A DNA stretch of 22,102 nucleotides from Actinomycetes bacterium (GTDB taxonomy: Bacteria > Actinomycetota > Thermoleophilia > Gaiellales > Gaiellaceae). The stretch spans positions 1 to 22,102 of the forward strand of contig JANXXF010000363.1 in assembly GCA_025350775.1 (NCBI GenBank), given 5' to 3'. The position numbers and the translations under genes are program-made. Under the pieces are notes generated by a model. That model did not search any database, was not told the origin of the DNA, and was given only the letters and a program-made list of their open reading frames with translations. Shown in pieces: positions 1 to 7,029 of this stretch (positions within the stretch are counted from its first letter, which is position 1; every line of letters starts with the position of its first letter).

Positions 1-786
1 TTCGTCATCCTGACCGGAGGCTTCGATCTCTCGATCGCCTCCGGCTACTCGTTGTGCGCCGTCGTGGCGGCCGCGGTCGGGCAGCACCACGCTCCCACCG
101 TCGCCTTCCTCGCGGCGATCGGCGTGGGTCTCCTGATCGGCCTGGGGAATGGCATCCTCGTCACCGGCGCGAACGTCAACCCGTTCATCGCGACTCTCGG
201 CACCAGCTTCATGCTCTCCGGCATCACCCTCGTGGTCACGGGCAACGCCCCGTACCTCGTCGACCGAAAAGACTTCACGAGCCTCGGCGCAGGAACCTGG
301 CACACCGTCCCCTACTCGGCGATGATCATGCTCGTCCTGTTCGTCGGCGGTGCCGTCCTGCTTGCGAAGACGGTCTACGGCCAGTCGATCTACAGCGTCG
401 GCGGCAACATCGAGGCCAGCCGCCTCTCCGGCATTCGCGTCAAGAGGATCGTCGCCAGCACGTACGTCCTCTCCGGCCTCTGCACCGCAGTCGCAGGAAT
501 CCTGACGGCATCGCAGCTTGCCTCGGCCCAGGCGAACATCGACCCCAACATCGTGTTCGACGTGATCACGGTGGTCGTCGTCGGCGGCACCTCACTCGCC
601 GGGGGTGTCGGCTCGATCTGGCGCACTGCTGTCGGCCTCGCGCTCATCGCGACGATCTCGAACGGGTTCAACCTCCTCAACGTGACCCCGTACTACCAGC
701 AGATCGTCAAGGGAGCCATCATCGTCGGCGCACTCGCGCTCGACGTCTATGCGCGCCGACTAGCGCGCAGGCGCGGGCGGCTGTAA
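1..786 (+). CDS. ABC transporter permease, ribose/xylose type (RbsC-like), 5' truncated
   Basis: Inner-membrane permease of a sugar-type ABC importer. The reading frame is open from base 1, so the start and probably 60-70 N-terminal residues lie outside the window. The first visible residues hold the GGFDLSIAS stretch, matching the GxDLSVG motif of RbsC/XylH permeases. Further on come NPFIATLGT, YSVGGNIEASRLSGI (the cytoplasmic loop that contacts the ATPase) and GGTSLAGGVGSIWRT, all typical of the family. The remainder is a series of hydrophobic helices ending in an Arg-rich cytoplasmic tail. The amidase gene starts 49 bp downstream on the same strand, so the substrate may be an amide or a nucleoside/sugar-like compound rather than ribose; this is inferred from context only. 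The family assignment is firm, the substrate unknown. Confidence 0.9.
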   Translation, partial: FVILTGGFDLSIASGYSLCAVVAAAVGQHHAPTVAFLAAIGVGLLIGLGNGILVTGANVNPFIATLGTSFMLSGITLVVTGNAPYLVDRKDFTSLGAGTWHTVPYSAMIMLVLFVGGAVLLAKTVYGQSIYSVGGNIEASRLSGIRVKRIVASTYVLSGLCTAVAGILTASQLASAQANIDPNIVFDVITVVVVGGTSLAGGVGSIWRTAVGLALIATISNGFNLLNVTPYYQQIVKGAIIVGALALDVYARRLARRRGRL

Positions 787-824
787 CGGCCCAGGGCCGG
801 CTCGGCACAATCGCACGTCTCGTC

Positions 825-830
825 AGGAGG
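825..830 (+). promoter_or_regulatory. Ribosome binding site of the amidase gene
   Basis: A perfect AGGAGG lies 5 bases before the ATG at 836. It fixes the start of the amidase and is one of the strongest Shine-Dalgarno sequences in the window. Confidence 0.8.
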
Positions 831-835
831 AAGCA

Positions 836-2332
836 ATGGGAACGAAGTTCGAGGTCGAGGAAGCAACCATCGGCAGCATCCACGCCGCATACCGCGACGG
901 GTCGCTGACCTGCCGCCAGCTCGTCGAGACGTACATCGCCCGGATCGAGGCCTACGACAAGGCCGGGCCGGCGCTCAACTCGATAGTCACCGTCAACCCG
1001 CGCGCGCTCGGGGAGGCCGACCGCCTCGATGCCGAGCTCGCGTCCGCGGGCAAGCTGAGCGGCCCGCTGCACGGGATCCCCGTCCTCGTCAAGGATCAGG
1101 TCGAGACCGCCGGGATCGTCACGACGTTCGGGTCGATCGCCGCCAAGGGGTACGTCCCCGAACGCGACGCCACGGTGATCGCCCAGATCAAGCAGGCGGG
1201 CGGCATCATCCTCGCCAAGACGACGCTGCCGGACTTCGCGACGAGCTGGTTCGGCTACTCGTCGATCCTCGGCGAGACGAAGAACCCGTACGCGCTCGAT
1301 CGCGACACCGGCGCCTCGAGCTCCGGCACCGGCGTCTCGGTTGCCGCCAACCTCGGCGCGATCGGGGTCGGCGAAGACACCGGCGGCTCGATCAGGCTCC
1401 CGAGCAGCTTCAACAACCTCGTCGGCCTGAAGGTCACGCCGGCGTTGATCAGCCGCACGGGAATGTCGCCGCTCGTCATCTTCCAGGACTCGGCCGGCCC
1501 GATGACGAGGACTGTCACCGACGCCGCGATCCTACTCGACGCAATGGTCGGCTACGACCCGGCCGATCAGTACACCGCGTCGTACGCCATCGCTCACACC
1601 CCGCAGAGCTACACCGAGAGCCTCGACGCGAAAGGCCTGCAAGGGGCGCGGATCGGCGTGCTGGGCGGCGTCTACGGCTCCGACGACGATCCGGACGCTG
1701 CCCCCGTCAACCGCGTGATCGAGCGCGCGCTCGCCGACATGGCGGCGGCCGGCGCCGAGCTCGTCCCTGTCGAGATCCCCAACCTGATGGACCAGATCAT
1801 CTTCACGTCGCTCTACATCACCCACTCCAAGCACGACATGAACGACTTCTTCGCCTCCCGGCCCGCGCTCGGCATCACCTCGGTCGCAGAGATCATGGAG
1901 ACCGGGCAGTACCACCCGATGCTCGACCTCTTCGAGGACATCAGTCGCGGCCCGGCCGACCCCACGGACGATCCGCAGTACTACGAGAAGTACACCGCGC
2001 GCGAGACGTTCCAGCGGCAGGTCGTCAACATCATGGCCTCCAACCGACTGGACGCGATCGCCTTCCCCACCTGCCAGGTCGTGCCGCCGACCCGCGCCGA
2101 GCTGAACGCTGGCCGCTGGCCGTGCCTGGAGTTCCCGACGAACACGCTGATCGGCGCGCAGACCTGGATGCCGGCGATCTCGGTGCCGGCCGGCTTCACC
2201 CCTGCCGGCCTGCCCGTCGGCATCGAGCTGCTCGCACTGCCCTACGGCGAGCCGACGCTGCTCAAGCTGGCGTACGCGTTCGAGCAGGCGACAGGGCACC
2301 GGCGGGCGCCCGCCAGCGCTCCGGAGCTCTAG
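836..2332 (+). CDS. Amidase, amidase-signature (AS) family
   Basis: Hydrolyses a carboxylic amide to acid and ammonia; 498 residues is normal for the family. The Ser-cisSer-Lys triad is visible: Lys86 in GIPVLVKDQVETAG, the cis-Ser at about 162 in GASSSGTG, and the nucleophile Ser185 in DTGGSIRLPSS. The C-terminal part has the usual LPVGIELLA segment. The first glycine of the GGSSGG motif is kept, but the second position is Ala (GASSSG), a mild variation. No signal peptide is seen, so the enzyme is probably cytoplasmic. It follows the ABC permease by 49 bp and could act on the imported compound. It is not GatA: there are no gatB/gatC genes and the sequence resembles free-standing amidases. 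Its TAG stop lies in a CTAG that also holds the stop of the convergent cytochrome gene. Confidence 0.9.
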   Translation: MGTKFEVEEATIGSIHAAYRDGSLTCRQLVETYIARIEAYDKAGPALNSIVTVNPRALGEADRLDAELASAGKLSGPLHGIPVLVKDQVETAGIVTTFGSIAAKGYVPERDATVIAQIKQAGGIILAKTTLPDFATSWFGYSSILGETKNPYALDRDTGASSSGTGVSVAANLGAIGVGEDTGGSIRLPSSFNNLVGLKVTPALISRTGMSPLVIFQDSAGPMTRTVTDAAILLDAMVGYDPADQYTASYAIAHTPQSYTESLDAKGLQGARIGVLGGVYGSDDDPDAAPVNRVIERALADMAAAGAELVPVEIPNLMDQIIFTSLYITHSKHDMNDFFASRPALGITSVAEIMETGQYHPMLDLFEDISRGPADPTDDPQYYEKYTARETFQRQVVNIMASNRLDAIAFPTCQVVPPTRAELNAGRWPCLEFPTNTLIGAQTWMPAISVPAGFTPAGLPVGIELLALPYGEPTLLKLAYAFEQATGHRRAPASAPEL

Positions 2333-2769
2333 GAGCCGCTTCGACTGCGGCGGGCGGGCGCGGGCGCGCCGCCCGCCCGCGGCCCGGGCGCCGCGATGAT
2401 CGACGCGACATACGCCAGCACATCCTTCTCGGCCCCGCCGCTCAGCAGCCCCGCCGGCATCACGCCCTTGCCGCCGTCGATCCGCGCCTTGACGAGCGCC
2501 AGCGTGATCGGCGACCCGTTCAGTCGCGGGCCGATGCCTCCGCCCTTGCCCAGCTCGCCGTGGCAGCCGGCGCAGGTCTGCCAGAACACGGTCTCGCCGC
2601 GGTAGGCGTCACCGAGCGCGATCGCCGACCCGGCCACGGCCTTCGGCACGCCCGGCTGCGCCAGATGGAGGACGGCGAGCAGCACCGTCGCCCCCACCAC
2701 CCCGGCGAAGAGCAGCAGCGGCACCGCCACCAGGGCTCGACGTGAACGAGGACCTGCGGGACTCGACAT
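2329..2769 (-). CDS. Membrane-anchored c-type cytochrome (single heme)
   Basis: A 146-residue electron carrier. Residues 11-36 form one hydrophobic helix after an Arg-rich start, giving an N-terminal anchor with the rest outside the membrane. The heme motif CAGCH is at 66-70 and a likely distal ligand is Met104 in GVMPAG; this pattern (GxxVFxxxCAGCHG...GPxLNGS...MPA) is that of cytochrome c class I/cbb3-like domains. The C-terminus is an Ala/Pro/Arg-rich tail of low complexity. The start is taken at ATG 2769; an upstream in-frame GTG at 2835 would overlap the divergent gene and adds no recognisable sequence. It is divergent from the DUF6529 membrane protein with only 34 bp between, suggesting a shared promoter region and a joint redox role (inference). 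Confidence 0.85.
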   Translation of the reverse strand: MSSPAGPRSRRALVAVPLLLFAGVVGATVLLAVLHLAQPGVPKAVAGSAIALGDAYRGETVFWQTCAGCHGELGKGGGIGPRLNGSPITLALVKARIDGGKGVMPAGLLSGGAEKDVLAYVASIIAAPGPRAGGAPAPARRSRSGS

Positions 2770-2803
2770 GCGAGGATCGTAACGAGTAGCCTGCCAAGCG
2801 CAA

Positions 2804-3283
2804 GTGACCGGACTGCTCCTCAGCGTCAGCGGCACCTACACGGACATCGTCACGAGCGTGTTCTCGGCGACGATCGCCGCGAAGGCGTGGTTCGCGACGG
2901 CCGCGGTCGTCCTGGCGGTCGTCCAGGTGACGACGGCGGCGCGGATCTACGGCCGCCTCCCGCGCGTCATCCGGCTCCCCGGCAAGATCGTCGGCCGGAT
3001 CCATCGCTGGACGGGCCGGCTCGCGTTCCTCTGCACGCTGCCCGTGGCCTTCCACTGCATCTTCATCCTCGGCTTCCAGACGACCGACACGCGCGTCCTC
3101 TTGCACTCGATCCTGGGCTCGTTCGTCTACGGCGTGTTCGCCGTGAAGATGCTGTTCGTGCGCAGCCGCTCCTATCCCGGCTGGCTGCTACCCGTCGCCG
3201 GCGGCATGATGTTCGCGGTGCTCGTGGGCCTCTGGTCGAGCTCGAGCCTCTGGTACTTCACAAATATCCGCTTCGGTTTCTAG
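2804..3283 (+). CDS. DUF6529-type four-helix membrane protein, possible heme-b binder
   Basis: A 159-residue integral membrane protein with four predicted helices at about 26-46, 70-91, 98-118 and 127-147. Three histidines lie in or next to the helices: His67 (GRIHRWTGR), His84 (PVAFHCIF) and His101 (LLHSILGS). The pattern RIHRWTGR...FH...LHSILG resembles cytochrome b561 and ferric-reductase-like proteins in which paired histidines hold heme b. I recognise the family as DUF6529 from memory; its biochemical function is not established. The start is GTG 2804; there is no early ATG. The cytochrome c gene is divergent at 34 bp, so electron transfer between a b-heme membrane protein and the anchored cytochrome is a reasonable guess. 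The next gene starts 19 bp downstream. Confidence 0.75.
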   Translation: MTGLLLSVSGTYTDIVTSVFSATIAAKAWFATAAVVLAVVQVTTAARIYGRLPRVIRLPGKIVGRIHRWTGRLAFLCTLPVAFHCIFILGFQTTDTRVLLHSILGSFVYGVFAVKMLFVRSRSYPGWLLPVAGGMMFAVLVGLWSSSSLWYFTNIRFGF

Positions 3284-3302
3284 AAAAAGGGAGAGTGCCG
3301 CA

Positions 3303-3998
3303 ATGCCGACCCAGGACGAGGTGCTCAAAGCCCTCCAGACGATCTTCGCCGCCGACACCGGCATCTACCAGGAGCGCGGCTTCCAACGCCGCATCGGCTT
3401 CGGCAAACGGCCCGCCCTGATCCACATCGACCTCGCCAACGCGTGGACGCGCCCGGGCCATGCCTTCTCCTGCGACGGAATGGACGTGATCATCCCCGCC
3501 GTGCAGCGGCTCAACGACGCGGGCCGCGCCAAGGGCATCCCGATCGCCTACACGACGACGGCGTACACGAACCCGACCGGGCCGAACTCCGACACGGGCC
3601 TCTGGCATCTGAAGATCCCGGTCGAGCTGCTCCACGTCGACGACGCCGCCGCGAAGATCGACGACCGCATCGCGCCGCGCCCCGACGAGCAGGTGATCGT
3701 GAAGAAGCGCGCGAGCGCCTTCCATGGCACGCACCTCTCGAGCTGGCTCAACGCGCACGGCGTCGACACGGTGATCCTTACCGGCGTCACGATGGCCGGC
3801 TGCGTCCGCCACACCTGCGAGGACGCGATCGCCGAAGGCTTCCGCCCGATCGTCGTGCGCGAAGGCGTGGGCGACCGCGTGCCCGGCGTCGTCGAGTGGA
3901 ACCTATTCGACATCGACGCCAAGTTCGGCGACGTCGAGCCGGTCGACCGCGTCGTCGAGTACCTCAACGGCATCGAGCCGTTCGGGTCAAGCGTCTAG
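3303..3998 (+). CDS. N-carbamoylsarcosine amidohydrolase-like cysteine hydrolase (isochorismatase superfamily)
   Basis: Predicted to hydrolyse N-carbamoylsarcosine to sarcosine, CO2 and ammonia, a step of creatinine breakdown via N-methylhydantoin. The isochorismatase-fold triad is present: Asp43 in HIDLANAWTRPGH, Lys134 in VKKRASAF, and Cys167 in TMAGCVRHTCEDA, preceded by the cis-peptide region. IYQERGFQRRIG near residues 21-32 and GDRVPGVVEWNLFDIDAKFGDVE near 190-212 match what I remember of the Arthrobacter enzyme, so the assignment goes beyond the superfamily. Its 231 residues are slightly shorter than that enzyme. A purine-rich AAAGGGA sits about 10 bases before the ATG. The gene follows the DUF6529 gene by 19 bp. 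No creatinine deiminase, hydantoinase or sarcosine oxidase of classical type is visible, so the true substrate could be a related carbamoyl compound. Confidence 0.85.
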   Translation: MPTQDEVLKALQTIFAADTGIYQERGFQRRIGFGKRPALIHIDLANAWTRPGHAFSCDGMDVIIPAVQRLNDAGRAKGIPIAYTTTAYTNPTGPNSDTGLWHLKIPVELLHVDDAAAKIDDRIAPRPDEQVIVKKRASAFHGTHLSSWLNAHGVDTVILTGVTMAGCVRHTCEDAIAEGFRPIVVREGVGDRVPGVVEWNLFDIDAKFGDVEPVDRVVEYLNGIEPFGSSV

Positions 3999-4034
3999 CG
4001 GTCGGATTCCTACCGTTTTCAGCGAATTCAGGGG

Positions 4035-4063
4035 TTGCCACCGACGCCTTCCGGTAGCAAGAT
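4035..4063 (+). promoter_or_regulatory. Possible sigma-70-type promoter of the amine oxidase gene
   Basis: TTGCCA (4035-4040) and CAAGAT (4058-4063) are separated by 17 bases in the 98-bp gap before the amine oxidase, which is AT-richer than its surroundings. The -35 matches TTGACA in 5 of 6 positions, while the -10 is weak. This is a pattern match only. Confidence 0.3.
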
Positions 4064-4096
4064 GAAGGGGAACCCTGGAGAGAGGAAACAATCCTG

Positions 4097-5818
4097 ATGT
4101 CCCGTAGCCCGATCCTCGCGCGGCTCGCCGCGCTCGCGCAGACGCAACGCACGGCCGACCACCTCGGCCTCGATGTCGCGGAGGTCGCCGGCCGCCACGC
4201 CGCGCACGCTGCGAGCGATCGCGGCCTCACGCGTCGCGAGCTGATGAAGCGTGCGGCTGTCGTCGGCGCCGGTGCCACCGTCGCCGGACAACTCGTGCTC
4301 AACCCGAAGCAGGCGTTCGGCGCCACCGGGCCGGCCTCGCAGCCCACCATCGCGATCATCGGCGCCGGCATCTCGGGCATGACCGCCGCGATGACGCTGA
4401 AGGACGCCGGCTTCAGCAAGGTCACCGTCTACGAGTCGAGCGACCGCGTCGGCGGGCGCACCTACACCCGCAAGAACGACGGCTTCTGGGACGCCGGCCA
4501 GTGGAGCGAGTGGGGCGGCGAGCTGATCGACTCGAACCACAAGCTGATCTTCAGCCTCTGCCAGCGCTTCGGCTTCGGCGTCACCGACCTGCAGTGGCAC
4601 TCGGTAAGCACAAACGGTGCCGAGGACATCCTCTGGTTCGACAACGGCTACTACCCCTGGGCCGACATGGTCGCCGACTGGAAGGCCGGCGGCGTTGACA
4701 AGGCCGTCGCGCGCGACATCCAGACGCTGCCCGCATTCCCGTGGGCGTACAACGACCCGACCTGGACGCCCGCCGCTCGGGCGATCGACAACATGTCGGT
4801 GCACGACTGGATCGAGACGCGCATCCCGGGCGGCCACTCCTCACGGCTCGGCCGGTTCATCGACGTCGCCTACAACATCGAGTACGGCGAGGAGACCAGC
4901 CGCCAGGGCGCGACCGGCCTGCTCAGCCTGCTCGGCTACTCCGTCGGCAACGGCCCCGGTGCCTTCTGGGTGTACGGCAAGTCGGACGAGCGTTGGAAGA
5001 TCAACGGCGGCAACCAGCAGCTCGCCCTCGCCCAGGCCGACTACCTCGGCTGGCAGAACGTCCAGCTCGGCTGGCGGCTGACCGCGGTGCGCACGAACAC
5101 GAATGGCACCGTCACCGCCACCTTCGACGTCGGTGGCGCAAGCCGCTCGGTCACGGCTGACCAGATCGTGCTGGCCGTGCCGCTCGGCGTGCTGAAGCGC
5201 ATCAAGGCGGCCGGCGGCTTCGACCAGGCCTTCGGCAACAACGCGCTGAAGATGGGCTTCATCGACGCGCTCGGCTTCGGCGCCAACAACAAGCTGCAGC
5301 TCCAGATCGCCGATCGCTTCTGGGCGCAGCCCGGCCCGTGGGGCAACTCCAACGGCGAGGCGTTCGGCGACCGGGGCTTCCAGCTCGCCTGGGACGTCAC
5401 TGCCGGCCAGCCCGGCACCCGCGGCATTCTCAACAACTACACCGGCGGCGACGTGTCCCGCCTGCTCAACCCGGCCAAGGCGTTCAGCGACACGGGCGAC
5501 GCCAGCTCGACAGTACGCGCGTACGTGCGCCAGGCGGCACAGACGTTCCTCGCCCAGATCGAGCCGGTGTTCCCCGGGATGACGGCGAAGTGGACGGGCA
5601 AGGCCACGCTCTCGGCGTGGCACAAGAGCCCCGACCACTACGGCGCGTACTCCTACTGGACACCCGGTTACATGCAGCGCTACTCGACCGCGGAGGCGCC
5701 GCCCGTCGGCGCGATCCACTTCGCCGGCGAGCACACCTCGTCGTCGTTCCAGGGCTACATCCAGGGTGGCGCCGAGCAGGGCCAGCGCGCCGCCGGCGAG
5801 ATCGTCGCGGCGTACTGA
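4097..5818 (+). CDS. Flavin-dependent amine oxidase with Tat-type signal
   Basis: Oxidises an amine (or amino acid) with FAD and O2, giving aldehyde or keto product, ammonia and H2O2. The 573-residue protein has a dinucleotide-binding GAGISG at 89-94 followed by VTVYESSDRVGGRTYT, the classic flavin amine oxidase start. It ends with HFAGEHTSSSFQGYIQGGAEQGQRAA, the C-terminal FAD-binding motif. The region GAYSYWTPGY lacks the cysteine that carries covalent FAD in mitochondrial MAO, so FAD is probably non-covalent. Residues 43-80 read LTRRELMKRAA, then an Ala/Gly/Val-rich hydrophobic run and FGATG, a twin-arginine signal; the ~45 residues before the RR are unusually long. ATG 4097 has an AGAGAGG-like site 12 bases upstream. 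Export and a folded flavin cofactor fit Tat. Its position next to the carbamoylsarcosine hydrolase suggests an amine produced nearby, but the substrate is unknown. Confidence 0.88.
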   Translation: MSRSPILARLAALAQTQRTADHLGLDVAEVAGRHAAHAASDRGLTRRELMKRAAVVGAGATVAGQLVLNPKQAFGATGPASQPTIAIIGAGISGMTAAMTLKDAGFSKVTVYESSDRVGGRTYTRKNDGFWDAGQWSEWGGELIDSNHKLIFSLCQRFGFGVTDLQWHSVSTNGAEDILWFDNGYYPWADMVADWKAGGVDKAVARDIQTLPAFPWAYNDPTWTPAARAIDNMSVHDWIETRIPGGHSSRLGRFIDVAYNIEYGEETSRQGATGLLSLLGYSVGNGPGAFWVYGKSDERWKINGGNQQLALAQADYLGWQNVQLGWRLTAVRTNTNGTVTATFDVGGASRSVTADQIVLAVPLGVLKRIKAAGGFDQAFGNNALKMGFIDALGFGANNKLQLQIADRFWAQPGPWGNSNGEAFGDRGFQLAWDVTAGQPGTRGILNNYTGGDVSRLLNPAKAFSDTGDASSTVRAYVRQAAQTFLAQIEPVFPGMTAKWTGKATLSAWHKSPDHYGAYSYWTPGYMQRYSTAEAPPVGAIHFAGEHTSSSFQGYIQGGAEQGQRAAGEIVAAY

Positions 5819-5849
5819 GCCTGGATCCACCGTTGTTCGTGATCGCGGG
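5815..5849 (+). repeat. Intergenic motif, copy A
   Basis: The copy begins at the amine oxidase stop codon with CTGAGCCTGGATCC and continues with CGTTGTTCG and GATCGCGGG. It matches copy C on the other strand and copy B on the same strand, with small gaps. Confidence 0.6.
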
Positions 5850-5870
5850 ACCGCCGGGTGGCGGCCCCGC
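5845..5870 (+). terminator. Hairpin after the amine oxidase gene
   Basis: GCGGGACCGCC and GGCGGCCCCGC form an 11-bp stem with one mismatch and a GGGT loop, 27 bases after the stop codon. No T-run follows, which is common for actinobacterial hairpin terminators. The position at the end of a + strand unit facing a - strand unit supports a terminator role. Confidence 0.5.
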
Positions 5871-5894
5871 CCGCGTTGCCGCCCGACTCTCAGT

Positions 5895-5923
5895 CTGAAG
5901 CCGTGGTTCGGCGCGATCGCGGG
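5895..5923 (+). repeat. Intergenic motif, copy B
   Basis: CTGAAGCC, GTGGTTCGGCGCG and ATCGCGGG lie in the same order as in copies A and C. It is shorter than A by a gap of about five bases after the CTGAAGCC part. Confidence 0.5.
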
Positions 5924-5959
5924 GCGCCCTTCCGGGCCGTCAGGACGTGCCCTGGTGAA

Positions 5960-5985
5960 GGCCGGTCCGCAGCAGCGGACAGGCC
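5960..5985. terminator. Second hairpin in the convergent intergenic region
   Basis: GGCC-G-GTCCGC, loop AGCA, GCGGAC-A-GGCC: six paired bases, one mismatch, then four more pairs. Read on the - strand it lies about 70 bases after the formamidase stop and is followed by TTCACC, so it could end transcription of the - strand unit. There is no clear T-run. Confidence 0.4.
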
Positions 5986-6032
5986 GGAATCCGGTCGGGA
6001 AGCGGCCTGGCGAGTCCGGACGGGATGCACCG

Positions 6033-6061
6033 CCCGCGCCGAACAACGGATTCAGGCTCAG
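6033..6061 (-). repeat. Intergenic motif, copy C (inverted)
   Basis: On the - strand this reads CTGAGCCTGAATCC, GTTGTTCGG, CGCGGG. It begins at the formamidase stop codon exactly as copy A begins at the amine oxidase stop codon, so the two form an imperfect inverted repeat around the intergenic region. Confidence 0.6.
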
Positions 6062-7017
6062 CCGACGAACACAGCGTCCGGCAGCAGCGCGCTGACGATG
6101 TACTCGCCGGCGTCGACGACTTCGGAGATCTTCAGGTCGACGACGAGGCTGCACAGCAGGTACGCCTCCTCACGGGAGAGTCCGCGCGCAGCGCCCAGGT
6201 GGTCGATCATCGCGCGCACCGCGTCCTGGGCGGCGCGGTAGAGGTCGCCGCCGACGCCGGTCGTGCCGTACCAGCCACCGCGATCGACGCGCCGCGTCAG
6301 CGACCCCGCCGGGATCGAGTACTGCGGCGCCGCGATGCGCTTGCCCTTGTGCAGCGTGAAGCGCAGCTCGCCGCCCATCGGCGACTCGATGCCGGTCACG
6401 CACACCTCGCCGTCGCCCTGGGCCGCGTGGGCGTCGCCGCAGGAGAAGAGCGCGCCCGGCTCCTGCACCGGCAGGTACAGCGTCACGCCGGCGACGAGTT
6501 GGCGGATGTCGATGTTGCCGCCGAAGCTGCCGGGCGGCATCACGCCCTGCCCTGCGGCGCCCGCCGGGCAGACGCCCATCGTGCCGAGAAACGGCTCGAC
6601 GGGGATCGCGATGTCGTCGCGCAGGTACGTGACCTGGCCGCCGTGCGCGTCACGCTGCGCCGGGTCGAGGTCGAACAGTCGCAGGTACGGGTCGGGGAAG
6701 TCGTCGCTGAGCAGGCCGAGCCCTGGCAGCAGCGCGGTCCAGCCCCAGCCGCGTGTCTCGAGCGAGAGGATCTCGACGGCGAGCGTGTCGCCCGGCTCGG
6801 CGCCGGCGACGTGCACCGGCCCGGCGAGCGGGTAGAGCCGGGCGAAGTCGACGTTGGCGAGGTCGGCCGTGGTGGAGCCGGGGAAAATCTGGTTGTCGGC
6901 GACGTCGCGCGTCTCGACGCCGACGGTATCGCCGCTCTGGATGTGGACAGCCGGCGCGGTGCCGGCATCCCAGAGGTAGTGGACGAGGTCGGACGCGATG
7001 ACGTGAGTGCTCGGCAT
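6058..7017 (-). CDS. Acetamidase/formamidase family protein
   Basis: Predicted to hydrolyse formamide or acetamide to the acid and ammonia in the cytoplasm. At 319 residues it has the usual length of the bacterial FmdA/AmdA family. The most telling motif is CGDAHAAQGDGEVCVTGIE at about 193-211, which includes the conserved GDAHAAQGDGE. PVHVAGAEPGDTLAVEIL near 67-84 and MPPGSFGGNIDIRQL near 160-174 also fit the family. The gene is the last of a - strand run, 12 bp after the quinone oxidoreductase gene, and is probably co-transcribed with it. It adds to the amide-nitrogen theme of the neighbouring + strand genes. The exact amide cannot be read from sequence. Confidence 0.88.
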   Translation of the reverse strand: MPSTHVIASDLVHYLWDAGTAPAVHIQSGDTVGVETRDVADNQIFPGSTTADLANVDFARLYPLAGPVHVAGAEPGDTLAVEILSLETRGWGWTALLPGLGLLSDDFPDPYLRLFDLDPAQRDAHGGQVTYLRDDIAIPVEPFLGTMGVCPAGAAGQGVMPPGSFGGNIDIRQLVAGVTLYLPVQEPGALFSCGDAHAAQGDGEVCVTGIESPMGGELRFTLHKGKRIAAPQYSIPAGSLTRRVDRGGWYGTTGVGGDLYRAAQDAVRAMIDHLGAARGLSREEAYLLCSLVVDLKISEVVDAGEYIVSALLPDAVFVG

Positions 7018-7029
7018 GGTGCCGGGACG

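Noticed and set aside
787..799. CGGCCC-A-GGGCCG palindrome after the permease stop
   Set aside because: The stem is only 5 bp with a three-base loop, lies between co-directional genes and has no T-run, so chance in GC-rich DNA explains it.
3999..4034. CCTGAATTCGCTG on the - strand, similar to the intergenic motif at 5815-6061
   Set aside because: Only about 11 of 13 bases match, with no further agreement, so it is not a convincing fourth copy.
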